Positions 8,702 to 16,826 of a stretch of DNA of 64,000 nt are shown one piece after another. Below the pieces are notes generated by a model that worked only from the letters and a program-made list of their open reading frames with translations, did no database searches and had not been told where the DNA came from. A program made the translations under genes and the position numbers. This stretch comes from an uncultured Eubacteriales bacterium (GTDB lineage Bacteria; Bacillota; Clostridia; Lachnospirales; Lachnospiraceae): the NCBI GenBank assembly GCA_900539455.1, contig UQCD01000008.1:26857-90856 (forward strand). Direction: 5' to 3'. The first letter of the stretch is position 1, and each line of letters starts with the position of its first letter.

Positions 8702-9226
8702 TTAATTAAAGGAAATATTAAAAAAGGCAGGTATCATTATTAAAATTAATATTGATAAGAATATAAGCATCATAGGAAATATCAGCTTAGTAGAAGCCTT
8801 TTCATATTTCTTTTTAATATTTCTGCGTTTTTCCTCATTGGCAAAGGTAACCTCAGAGCTTAAAAGTAAGCGTAGCTCCTTAGTTCCCTTCTTTAAATTC
8901 TGTTCTAATAGTGAGCAAAATTTAATATAACAGGGAAGACCAATTCTTCTTCCTAGATAGAAGTAAGCAGTAGCCTCGGATATACCATTATCTATTTGGG
9001 AAATACAAATTTTAAGCTCTTTGTATAGGTAACGATTACAGCTGAAAGGGGAGTGTTCATAGTCATTTACTATTCTCCGCAGGGAAGAATTTATTGTAAG
9101 ACCTGTATTAATTAGAAGATTAATCTTTGTAATTAAATCAGGGTAATCAGACAATAACTGCTCCTTACGCTGCAGAAGCATTTTTTTATTGTCATTTGCA
9201 AAAACAAAGGGGATAAGTAGTGCCAA
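8702..9226 (-). CDS. tadC: TadC-like T2SS-F platform protein, C-terminal part (separate frame)
   Basis: 174 residues carrying the cytoplasmic helical core (LLSDYPDLITKINLLINTGL, then GTKELRLLLSSEV) and a C-terminal membrane helix (LIFPMMLIFLSILILIMIP) of TadC, the inner-membrane platform of the pilus. The only start in frame is a TTG at 9226 with no good Shine-Dalgarno. The same frame is open upstream, where it reads LTIGIVLALLIPFVFA, a membrane helix continuing the end of the preceding gene. The protein is therefore probably the second half of one TadC broken at, or bridged by a -1 frameshift at, 9244-9250. Confidence 0.8.
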   Translation of the reverse strand: MALLIPFVFANDNKKMLLQRKEQLLSDYPDLITKINLLINTGLTINSSLRRIVNDYEHSPFSCNRYLYKELKICISQIDNGISEATAYFYLGRRIGLPCYIKFCSLLEQNLKKGTKELRLLLSSEVTFANEEKRRNIKKKYEKASTKLIFPMMLIFLSILILIMIPAFFNISFN

Positions 9227-9240
9227 AACTATCCCGATTG

Positions 9241-10152
9241 TTAAAAAGGGAGCTTTAGTTCCTCGTCTTTTTCATAATATTTAATAGTATGTCCATTTAC
9301 ATTAGTTGGCAAAGATACATTGCTTTCATATATACTATTTTCACTTTCTAAATTTGACTGAATATTATTGTCATTTGGAGAGGTTAAGTCAGCAACCTTT
9401 TGTATAAATATTGGAATAGTAATAGTTGCTGAATGACCCTTGTAGGTAAGGGTGGCATATAAATTTGTAAGTACACCAGCATTAGGGATATTAGCCATAT
9501 TAATATGGCCGTCATAGTCAAGGTAATTACTATCCTCTATTTCCCAAAAAATATTAATATCGTCTACCCTTGAACTAAAGGAAATATCACTTGATATTTC
9601 GTATAGGCTTGTATTGTGATTTAACAGGGAATTTTCTATATTTTCTCTATGCTGGTCAAAGTAAGATAATGCTTGCTCTAAAGAGTAGGCGGCACTTTCA
9701 ACTTCTAATATAATATCCGTAGTTTCTCCATCAATAACGGCTGTTAATTGATGAGTTTCAGAGGGACTGCCGTCAGTTGGTCTGACTAAGGAGGTAACAT
9801 TGCTATTTTTGTTTACTGAGGAGATATTTACAATTAGTCCCAAAACAGAAAATACAAATAAAATCACATATATAGAAGCAATTATTCTGGATTTATATAT
9901 ATTTACCATTAGCTTTGGATTAATACCAATATATAATTTTGACAATTTGGTAGATAATTTTTTATCCCTTTTTGATAATTGGCTGCCATTTTTTGTTTTA
10001 TCCAAAGTATTTAAAAGGAAAAATGGCATACCATATAGTATTTTTAGTGGATGTTCTTTAAGGGGCAAATGCTTATAGTCATTCCAATGATAATGAAAAG
10101 TTGTAACAAATATAAGTAATAATATTAATAAAATTAAACAATATAATAACAA
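9241..10152 (-). CDS. TadC-like platform protein, N-terminal part with inserted extracytoplasmic domain
   Basis: 303 residues: an N-terminal membrane helix (1-20), a basic cytoplasmic stretch, a second helix (about 90-115), then about 170 residues of predicted extracytoplasmic beta-rich sequence ending KYYEKDEELKLPF. The second half of TadC follows in the -1 frame. A -1 shift at the final codons gives a continuous product of about 480 residues, with the extracytoplasmic insert placed between two membrane helices. Start is TTG at 10152 with GAGGTG upstream, 3 nt after the tadB stop. Alone it would lack the T2SS-F core. Confidence 0.7.
   Translation of the reverse strand: MLLYCLILLILLLIFVTTFHYHWNDYKHLPLKEHPLKILYGMPFFLLNTLDKTKNGSQLSKRDKKLSTKLSKLYIGINPKLMVNIYKSRIIASIYVILFVFSVLGLIVNISSVNKNSNVTSLVRPTDGSPSETHQLTAVIDGETTDIILEVESAAYSLEQALSYFDQHRENIENSLLNHNTSLYEISSDISFSSRVDDINIFWEIEDSNYLDYDGHINMANIPNAGVLTNLYATLTYKGHSATITIPIFIQKVADLTSPNDNNIQSNLESENSIYESNVSLPTNVNGHTIKYYEKDEELKLPF
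9244..9250 (-). other. Candidate -1 ribosomal frameshift site (CCCTTTT) before a stop
   Basis: In the reading frame of the 303-residue ORF the mRNA reads CTC-CCT-TTT-TAA. CCCTTTT fits the X-XXY-YYZ slippery pattern, and a -1 slip continues as TTA-ACA-ATC, i.e. into the TadC frame. Nine nt downstream, GGATA and TATCC could form a small hairpin. A lost T in the T-run (mutation or sequencing error) explains the same arrangement. Confidence 0.45.
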
Positions 10153-10155
10153 TGT

Positions 10156-10902
10156 TTACACCTCGATTTCTAATATTTTTTTTGAAATTAAGATAGAACA
10201 CATATAAATAATTAAGCAGAAGGTAGAAACAATAATGCCAGTAATATTATGGTATAAAGGAGAGAAAAAACCATGCTGCGTTAAATCGATATATATAAAT
10301 ATAACAAAGGGCATTAAATACATAATAAGCTGCTCAAATTTTCTAGAAGAAACAATAGTTTCTATTTCCTCTTTTAGTTCTATCTTTTCACGAAGGACAA
10401 AGGCAGTTGATTTTATAATTGAAATCATATCACCACCACTTTTTTTGGAAATCTTGACAATCTCGCTAAAGGAGGTGATTTCCTCTATGCCCATACGATT
10501 ACTAAAATTGTCAAATATATTCTCAACAGGTATATTAAGCAATAATTTCTTTTTCATAAGATTTATTTCTTCAAGCATAATAGAAGAGGTACCATAAAGA
10601 TTTTCAATGGTGCTTTGTGTTTCTAAAATAGCATTTTCAAAGGAATAGCCTGTATTTAAAGAGGCAGAGAGTGCCATAATAAAATCTAAAAATTCCATTC
10701 GGATTTTAGAATTGCGTCTTTTATGTAAAAATATAGCTACGGTCTTAAAAAATTTCCTTAAAAATAGATTAAAGAATATGACCGGATAAATACTGTCATA
10801 AAAGAAGTGAGCTATAATGATTGAACATAGTTCAAAAATAAATAAAAAGAAAAAACGCTCCTTAAGTGACAATTTGTAATTTAAATAGTTTTTTTCGTTC
10901 AT
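10156..10902 (-). CDS. tadB: TadB-like type II/IV secretion platform protein
   Basis: A 248-residue polytopic membrane protein. Helices at about 14-40 and 195-240 flank a cytoplasmic T2SS-F domain with FLDFIMALSASLNTGYSFEN and ISKKSGGDMISII, matching TadB-type motifs. It pairs with TadC to form the platform on which the TadA ATPase acts. It is 89 bp downstream of tadA and 3 nt before the next gene. No clear Shine-Dalgarno is visible before ATG at 10902. Slightly short for TadB. Confidence 0.88.
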   Translation of the reverse strand: MNEKNYLNYKLSLKERFFFLFIFELCSIIIAHFFYDSIYPVIFFNLFLRKFFKTVAIFLHKRRNSKIRMEFLDFIMALSASLNTGYSFENAILETQSTIENLYGTSSIMLEEINLMKKKLLLNIPVENIFDNFSNRMGIEEITSFSEIVKISKKSGGDMISIIKSTAFVLREKIELKEEIETIVSSRKFEQLIMYLMPFVIFIYIDLTQHGFFSPLYHNITGIIVSTFCLIIYMCSILISKKILEIEV

Positions 10903-10991
10903 ATAATTATTTGGATTTGGTTATATCGTATCTTGTTATATCAGATATGGTTATATGGATTTTGTTGTTTACTATTTGTGTATAGGTAAAA

Positions 10992-12227
10992 TTATAATTG
11001 GTAGATTGGCTCAGCTAGACCTGCAAGTAACAGCTTTTCTGTATTTGTAAGCCTGTGACCGGTGAATTCTAGTGAGCCCTTTACTACTTTGCTGGCAGGG
11101 TCTTTATCAATAAATTTAAATATGCTGGATATAGTTATAGTGTTGCCGTCAAAGGCTGTGATTTCAGCAATATCTAATACTCTGCGGGATTTGTCCCTTA
11201 GTCGCCCTAAATGCACAATAATATCAATGCCTGTAGCAATCTGACCGCGAATAGCACTAATAGGTAGATTTGCACCCATTAAAATCATAGTTTCTAATCT
11301 GGATAGCATATCCTTAGCACTATTTGCGTGTCCTGTACTCATACTGCCAGAATGACCTGTATTTAGTACAGTAATCATATCACTTGCCTCCTTTCCTCTA
11401 ACTTCACCAACAATGATACGATCAGGCCGCATTCGTAAAGATGTTTTAATTAAGTCCTGCATAGTGATTTCACCATTGCCTTCAATATTTGGCATACGGG
11501 TTTCTAAACGGACAAGATTTTTAATGTTGGTTAGCTGTAGCTCTGCAGAATCCTCAATAGTAATAACTCTACTGTCAGAGGGGATAAAATCTGATAAAAC
11601 ATTTAAAAAAGTAGTTTTTCCAGAGCCAGTGCCACCACTAATAAAAATATTGTAGCCGGCACACACAAGCGTTTTTAAGAAGGCAGCAGCCAGCTCGTTA
11701 ATGGAATTAAGCTCTATTAGTCTGTCCATAGTAATATGATGATTAAAAAACTTTCTAATAGTAACAATAGGACCATCCAAGCTGACAGGTGGCAAAACAA
11801 TGTTTACACGGGAGCCGTCCTTTAATCTTGCATCAACAATGGGACTTGCTTCGTTTACACGCCGGTTGGAGATAGAGGCTATTTGTTGAATAATATCAGA
11901 CAATTTCTCAGAAGATGAGAAGGCAATGTCCGACAAAATTATGTGTCCCTCCTTTTCAATAAAAATATGCTTTGTACCATTAATCATTATCTCTGATATC
12001 GAAGAATCATCTACAAGCTCCTGTAGGACATCAAGACCTCGTATGGAATTAAAAAGTGTCTTTTTATATATAATCCTGTCACTTATAGAAATATACCGGC
12101 TAAGTCCTTGTGAAAATACTTCTTCTTCTATTAATCTTTCTATTTCCTGGTCGGATAGATTAGTCGATAGGTCAAAGTTTGTAATAAGATTTTGGTACAT
12201 TGTTTGTAAAAATTCTTTATCAATCAT
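10992..12227 (-). CDS. tadA: TadA/CpaF pilus assembly ATPase
   Basis: A 411-residue secretion ATPase of the VirB11/CpaF type that powers pilin assembly at the inner membrane. Visible motifs: an N-terminal domain with IMINGTKHIFIEKEG, Walker A GGTGSGKTTF (about 197-206), an Asp box ITIEDSAEL, Walker B RIIVGEVRG, and a His box TGHSGSMSTGHANS. All key residues are intact. It starts 8 bp inside tadZ, suggesting coupled translation. Confidence 0.95.
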   Translation of the reverse strand: MIDKEFLQTMYQNLITNFDLSTNLSDQEIERLIEEEVFSQGLSRYISISDRIIYKKTLFNSIRGLDVLQELVDDSSISEIMINGTKHIFIEKEGHIILSDIAFSSSEKLSDIIQQIASISNRRVNEASPIVDARLKDGSRVNIVLPPVSLDGPIVTIRKFFNHHITMDRLIELNSINELAAAFLKTLVCAGYNIFISGGTGSGKTTFLNVLSDFIPSDSRVITIEDSAELQLTNIKNLVRLETRMPNIEGNGEITMQDLIKTSLRMRPDRIIVGEVRGKEASDMITVLNTGHSGSMSTGHANSAKDMLSRLETMILMGANLPISAIRGQIATGIDIIVHLGRLRDKSRRVLDIAEITAFDGNTITISSIFKFIDKDPASKVVKGSLEFTGHRLTNTEKLLLAGLAEPIYQL

Positions 12228-13239
12228 ATTTATCGCCTATTATATTGGAGGTAATATAACTTAACAGAGGACTAAGCATAAGCTGATTGTATATTGATGT
12301 ATTACCATCTGTGTAGGAAAAGACAGGTGGCGTAATCAGTGTAAAAATGTCCTCAGAAAAATCAGTGCAAATATTTTTTGCCGAAACTAAAAAGTCAGAT
12401 AGTTTTTTTCGGGAAATATCGTCATCAACAACAGGCATATATACCTTGTCACATAAATTGAGTAAAGGGACAATATCAAATAAGGTATTGGCAAAATCAA
12501 TAATAATGTGAGTGTATTTAGTGTTTTTTAGTTGTGATAAAAAGCTGATAAGTGTATCCGAGGCTAAGTGTCTTAAATCATCTGGATAGATAGCAGGGGG
12601 TATAATATCTAGCCCATTAATTGTACAAACAATGGAATCTAAATGATTTATAGTGTTGGAAGAATTGTCCAATAAGTAAAACATAAGCTCGGAAATGGTC
12701 TTTTTATCCTTTGACATACTTAAATAATCACAGGCATACTCATCAAAGGTAATGAACAAAGTAGGTGTCTTGCCAGAGTAAGCAGTTGCTAAGGCTATAG
12801 CGAATGATGTTTTTCCACAACGCTTAATAGGAGAGTATACACCAATAAGCTTTGAGGTATGGTTTATAGCAAAAGCTGTATAGTTGTGTCTGTCAAGAGA
12901 AAAATGGCTCATTATTTTGTGAAGTAAGCCTTGCATAGACTGATACTTAAAAAATACATTGAATGTATAAGAGTCTTTTTCTATAGTAGAATCGAAATTT
13001 GTTTCACTAAGTATAAATAAGTTGAGAAAGGATATTTTGTAAAGGGGAAGCGAGCTAAATATATCTTCATTTACAAGTAAAATATCAATCTGCTTATTTA
13101 CAGAGAAATCTAAAAATACATCTATCTGGGAAAAAGTCATAGTTTCGTAATCAAGGCTTGTATGAATATTAATATATTCGCAAAGGCAGCTGGAATAAGC
13201 TGTATCACTATCTAAAAGAACAATAAGTCCGTTGTTCAA
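12220..13239 (-). CDS. tadZ: TadZ/CpaE-like ParA-family pilus localization protein
   Basis: 339 residues. An N-terminal receiver-like domain (LIVLLDSDTAYSSCLCEYI) lacks an obvious phosphoacceptor Asp. It is followed by a MinD/ParA-type domain with the deviant P-loop SPIKRCGKTSFA and HIIIDFANTLFDI. In TadZ proteins this fold places the pilus apparatus. It is the first gene of the operon, beginning at TTG 13239 with AGGAGG upstream. It may bind but not hydrolyse ATP, because the usual KGGxGKT signature lysine is displaced. Confidence 0.8.
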   Translation of the reverse strand: MNNGLIVLLDSDTAYSSCLCEYINIHTSLDYETMTFSQIDVFLDFSVNKQIDILLVNEDIFSSLPLYKISFLNLFILSETNFDSTIEKDSYTFNVFFKYQSMQGLLHKIMSHFSLDRHNYTAFAINHTSKLIGVYSPIKRCGKTSFAIALATAYSGKTPTLFITFDEYACDYLSMSKDKKTISELMFYLLDNSSNTINHLDSIVCTINGLDIIPPAIYPDDLRHLASDTLISFLSQLKNTKYTHIIIDFANTLFDIVPLLNLCDKVYMPVVDDDISRKKLSDFLVSAKNICTDFSEDIFTLITPPVFSYTDGNTSIYNQLMLSPLLSYITSNIIGDKYD

Positions 13240-13290
13240 AAAATCCTCCTTAATAGGACAAATAAAATAGAAAGATGAAGAAGTGTGCTT

Positions 13291-13320
13291 ATTATATTTC
13301 AGCTAAAGTCATTAGTCTAA
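13291..13320 (-). promoter_or_regulatory. Candidate promoter of the Tad operon
   Basis: On the minus strand a perfect TATAAT (13296-13291) lies about 52 bp before tadZ. The only -35 at 18 nt is TTAGAC, which is poor, so an activator may be needed. Confidence 0.4.
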
Positions 13321-13462
13321 TATTATTTTTTAAAAATCAAAAATAAATTGAAAATGTGTAGAAAAACGCAGGACAAAATTGTGCAATTTACACAAAATCT
13401 TCTGGTGACAGTATAAATTAGAAAAATTTGTATATAATTTCAAACATAAAATACTTGATAAA

Positions 13463-13502
13463 ATATGTAAATTCAGAAGTAGATATGTAAATTCAGAAGT
13501 AG
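13463..13502. repeat. Tandem duplication, 2 x 20 bp
   Basis: ATATGTAAATTCAGAAGTAG occurs twice head to tail (13463-13482, 13483-13502), just before the DUF2508 gene. The remaining 13240-13462 intergenic sequence holds nothing else I can support beyond the Tad promoter. Confidence 0.9.
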
Positions 13503-13521
13503 GTTAGGAGTAAAAACAATT

Positions 13522-13749
13522 ATGATAGGTATGAAAAAAAAGAAAAAACAATTATCGATAGAGGAAATAGAAAGGCAAAAATTAATTGAGGAGCTGGAAA
13601 AAGTAAAAAGAGATATGAATAGAACTTATACAAATCTTGAAAATGTTGTAGACGAGGAAATTATAGATTGTCTTATATATGAATTAAATGCAACACAAAT
13701 CAGGTATAAGGTCATTTTAAATCAGGTGCGGGAATTACAATCTATTTAA
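13522..13749 (+). CDS. DUF2508 (YaaL-like) small protein
   Basis: A 75-residue basic, helical protein: after a Lys-rich start it reads LIEELEKVKRDMNRTYTNLE, then VDEEIIDCLIYELNATQIRY, the helical pattern of the DUF2508/YaaL family, often found near recombination genes. Function is unknown. An ATG four codons in (MKKKKK) is an alternative start. It is followed by its own intergenic gap and is probably not in operon with the DUF6240 gene. Confidence 0.7.
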   Translation: MIGMKKKKKQLSIEEIERQKLIEELEKVKRDMNRTYTNLENVVDEEIIDCLIYELNATQIRYKVILNQVRELQSI

Positions 13750-13807
13750 GGTAATTGAATTAGGAAAGTAATTTAAAACAATCCACTTAAAAGGCAGATT
13801 TTTATTC

Positions 13808-13834
13808 TAAAGAAAATAGAAAAATAACCGAAAT
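13808..13834 (+). promoter_or_regulatory. Candidate sigma-28 (SigD) promoter before the DUF6240 gene
   Basis: TAAAGAAA, 11 nt, ACCGAAAT. This compares with the sigma-28 consensus TAAAGTTT-N11-GCCGATAA: the TAAAG, the spacing and CCGA are exact. It lies 46 bp before the preferred ATG, and the following genes are flagellar. Confidence 0.6.
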
Positions 13835-13879
13835 AATATACAGAATGGATTTTGAAAAACAAGAAGGTTGAGTGATAAA

Positions 13880-16774
13880 ATGCAGGTAAATGTAGCAAAT
13901 AGTAATATTGTTAATAAAGAAAATACAATAGTGAATATAGGTGTGGATAATGAAACACCTATTAAAAGCAGTGGAAAAATACAAGAGGACAAGGTAACTA
14001 TATATAAAAATAGTAATCAGACAGACAAAACTGTTACATATTCAAAAAATGTAATGGGGGAGGAACAAAATAGGGCAAAGGAGGAAGCTACAGCAGCATC
14101 ATTAATTGACAGCTTAAACACAATGATTACTCCGGAAGGTTATGACCAAATGGAGGAGCTGGGGATAGTTGTGGATGATGAAAACCCAGAATTGTCAATG
14201 TCTGTCTATGAAAGAATCCAGATGGAGCTTGCTACATATTGTAAGGACTATGTTCCAACGGGACTTAATATTGATGAAAAAAAATTAGAAGAGCTTTTAG
14301 GTTCGGCAGCCTTTGCAAATGCAGTAGATAAGGCAATGTCAGTAAGAAATTTAGATGATCAGACAAAGGCAGCTATTGTAAAGGATGAAAATATTGAAAA
14401 TTTACAAATAGATAAAGTATATGAAAAAGCTTATAGCTGTATGAAAAATGGCGCAACAAATTATGCAGGAAATAATACAGCAGCCAGCGCAGCAGGTGGA
14501 ACAGCAAATAGTGGAGGGACACTAGGAAAAGAAGAAATAGATGATAAAGTCTGGGAGGAGTTAAAGCCTCAAATAGAAAAGCTTTTAAGTAATTGGGGAA
14601 TAGAAAATACAAAGGAAATTGAAGGGATTTCTAAATGGCTTGTGTCAAATGAAATACCTGTTACTAAAGAAAATATCTGTAAAGCAGTAATGCTACAGGA
14701 TATTTCAAGGCTTGATGAGCAGCAATATAAGGATATGGTAGAAAGAAATGTAGCATATACCCTGTATTTTTCTGGTAATACCAGGGGCGCTGCCATAGAA
14801 AAAGGTCAGTATGAATTAGCTGATGTAAATCAGGCTATTGAAAGCATTAACAATATAACAAATGGTCAGTTAGACAGGTTGATAGAGGATAATAAAGAGC
14901 TAAATATTGAAAATATAAATAAATATGCAAAGCTTCCGGCAGAAGAAGCAGATACTCCGGTAAAGGAGAGTATTGGAGTTTCTACAAGTGAAAGTGGAAA
15001 TATTCAGCAGGCCGGTGCCGGAGAAAATAATGAAGGCAATATACAAATTATTACTGCAAGAAAAGTTGTAGTAGAAGCCACACTTATAATGACAGTTCCT
15101 GCACTTATGAGGGTTAAGCAGTTAGGTATCAATATTAATGTTACAGATTTAACAACCCTGCTGGACAAAATTAATGAAATGGAAAATAAAGAAGCAGAAA
15201 AGTATTTGGAAAGTGTTGATGCAAAGGTTACACAAACTAATATTTCAAGCTTTATTGCCACAAATAAGGCAATGCTTACTATAAAACAGACAGATATTTC
15301 ATTTGTTGCAAGGGTACAAAAAACAGATAGTTTAGAAAAGGTGGCTAAAATTGCCATTAGTTCATACGAGGAAGGTGCTACAAGGGTAAGGAAAGACTTA
15401 GGAGATTCCTACGAAAAGGCATTTTCAAATATTGATGATATTCTGGATAATTTAGATATGGAGCCGAATGAGGAGAATAAAAGAGCTGTAAAAATTTTAG
15501 GATATAATGCAATGTCTATAACTAAAGCAAGTGTAGAAAATGTAAAAGAAATGGCTGGGCAAATTGATAATTTAGTTGAAAATCTTAACCCAAAGGCAGC
15601 AGCATATCTTATAGCAAATGATATTAATCCTATGAAAAAAAATATTTTGGAATTAAATTCTGAGCTTGAGAATATTAATGAAGATATAGGCACAACAGAG
15701 GAAAATTATGCGCAGTTTTTGTGGAATTTGGAAAAGTCCAATAGTATTTCTAAAGAGGACAGACAAAAGTATATTTCCCTGTTTAGAAATATTAAGTCCA
15801 TTACAAAGAAAGATATTCAAGCCTTAGGTGCAGTTATTAACAGTAATATGGATTTTACAATGGATAGCCTTTTAATGGCGGTAAAATCAAGAAAAATTAC
15901 AGGAGAAATATATAAGTGGGGTGATAATGGGGAAACCTATGAGGAATACAAGCTAAATATGCAAAGAGAGGGTGTTGTTACAGACGAGCAGATAAATCAG
16001 CTTATAAGCAACCACATTGTAGTAACACCAAGAAATATCAAAAATACTGACAAGCTGCAAAATGAAAAGGATGTTTTTGATACCTTTTACAACAGCAGTA
16101 GTGAGGAAGTTAAAGCTATTGTAGACAATATTTTAGACGCTGATGACCCAGAGGAGCTAAATCAGGCCTTTGAAAATATTTACATGGAAGCAAAAAAAAC
16201 TGTTAAAAATCAAATTCATAAAGAACTTCCTTTATATTTAGATATTGAAACAGCATTGGAGAACAGCGGACTGGCAAGAATTGTAAATGAATATGCAAAA
16301 AATGATACATATTACATTCCTGTAAAAATAGGAGAAAACATAACAAATATTCACCTTACATTAAAGTCAGGGGAAGAGGAAAGCAAGGCCTTTGTAGACA
16401 TTAAGGAAAGCCAGGCAGGTGAACTTCATTTTGAGTTTTATGAAAATGACAATACATTAAAGGGCATGCTTGTGTATGAAAATAAAAGTAGTGTTAATGA
16501 AGTTAATGAAATGGTAGCAGACTTTAAGGCTTTACTCAGTGAGAATAATATACAGGTAACTGATATTACAGTTGTAAATAGTGAAACCTATATAGGCACC
16601 AGTAATATAGAAAGTAAAAAAACAACAAGGGAAAGCATTAATAGAAGCAATTCTTTAAATGAAAAGGATACCGATAAAAGTAAAAACAGTGAAAAGGGAA
16701 AAAGACTTTTCAGGGCTGCTAAATTATTTATTACTACCGTAAGGACTTATGAAACTCAACAAATAAGCCGATAA
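13880..16774 (+). CDS. Large DUF6240-type protein upstream of flagellin
   Basis: About 964 residues, predicted soluble, strongly acidic and helical, without signal peptide or membrane helix. It resembles the DUF6240 proteins that sit beside flagellin genes in Roseburia and relatives. The sequence shows long repeats of loosely similar helical units (for example SIDDLNTMITPEGYDQMEEL-like and NIEDILDNLDMEPNEENKRA-like segments), with a more globular C-terminal third containing YYIPVKIGENITNIHLTLKS. A TTG start at 13868 is possible; ATG at 13880 is preferred, with AAGAAGG upstream. A flagellar role (secretion or regulation) is inferred only from the promoter and from flagellin 52 bp downstream. 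Confidence 0.72.
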   Translation: MQVNVANSNIVNKENTIVNIGVDNETPIKSSGKIQEDKVTIYKNSNQTDKTVTYSKNVMGEEQNRAKEEATAASLIDSLNTMITPEGYDQMEELGIVVDDENPELSMSVYERIQMELATYCKDYVPTGLNIDEKKLEELLGSAAFANAVDKAMSVRNLDDQTKAAIVKDENIENLQIDKVYEKAYSCMKNGATNYAGNNTAASAAGGTANSGGTLGKEEIDDKVWEELKPQIEKLLSNWGIENTKEIEGISKWLVSNEIPVTKENICKAVMLQDISRLDEQQYKDMVERNVAYTLYFSGNTRGAAIEKGQYELADVNQAIESINNITNGQLDRLIEDNKELNIENINKYAKLPAEEADTPVKESIGVSTSESGNIQQAGAGENNEGNIQIITARKVVVEATLIMTVPALMRVKQLGININVTDLTTLLDKINEMENKEAEKYLESVDAKVTQTNISSFIATNKAMLTIKQTDISFVARVQKTDSLEKVAKIAISSYEEGATRVRKDLGDSYEKAFSNIDDILDNLDMEPNEENKRAVKILGYNAMSITKASVENVKEMAGQIDNLVENLNPKAAAYLIANDINPMKKNILELNSELENINEDIGTTEENYAQFLWNLEKSNSISKEDRQKYISLFRNIKSITKKDIQALGAVINSNMDFTMDSLLMAVKSRKITGEIYKWGDNGETYEEYKLNMQREGVVTDEQINQLISNHIVVTPRNIKNTDKLQNEKDVFDTFYNSSSEEVKAIVDNILDADDPEELNQAFENIYMEAKKTVKNQIHKELPLYLDIETALENSGLARIVNEYAKNDTYYIPVKIGENITNIHLTLKSGEEESKAFVDIKESQAGELHFEFYENDNTLKGMLVYENKSSVNEVNEMVADFKALLSENNIQVTDITVVNSETYIGTSNIESKKTTRESINRSNSLNEKDTDKSKNSEKGKRLFRAAKLFITTVRTYETQQISR
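16748..16774 (+). promoter_or_regulatory. Candidate sigma-28 -10 element for flagellin
   Basis: GCCGATAA (16767-16774) is an exact match to the sigma-28 -10 and overlaps the TAA stop of the DUF6240 gene. The -35 at the proper distance (TATGAAAC) is a poor match. It would give a leader of about 45 nt before the flagellin start. Confidence 0.5.
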
Positions 16775-16826
16775 ATAAGTTATAGCAGGGCGTGTTAGCT
16801 ATTACTACAATGAAAGAAGGAATAAT

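Noticed and set aside
14373..15693. Several minus-strand frames inside the DUF6240 gene
   Set aside because: Shadows of a strongly coding plus-strand frame, with no start signals.
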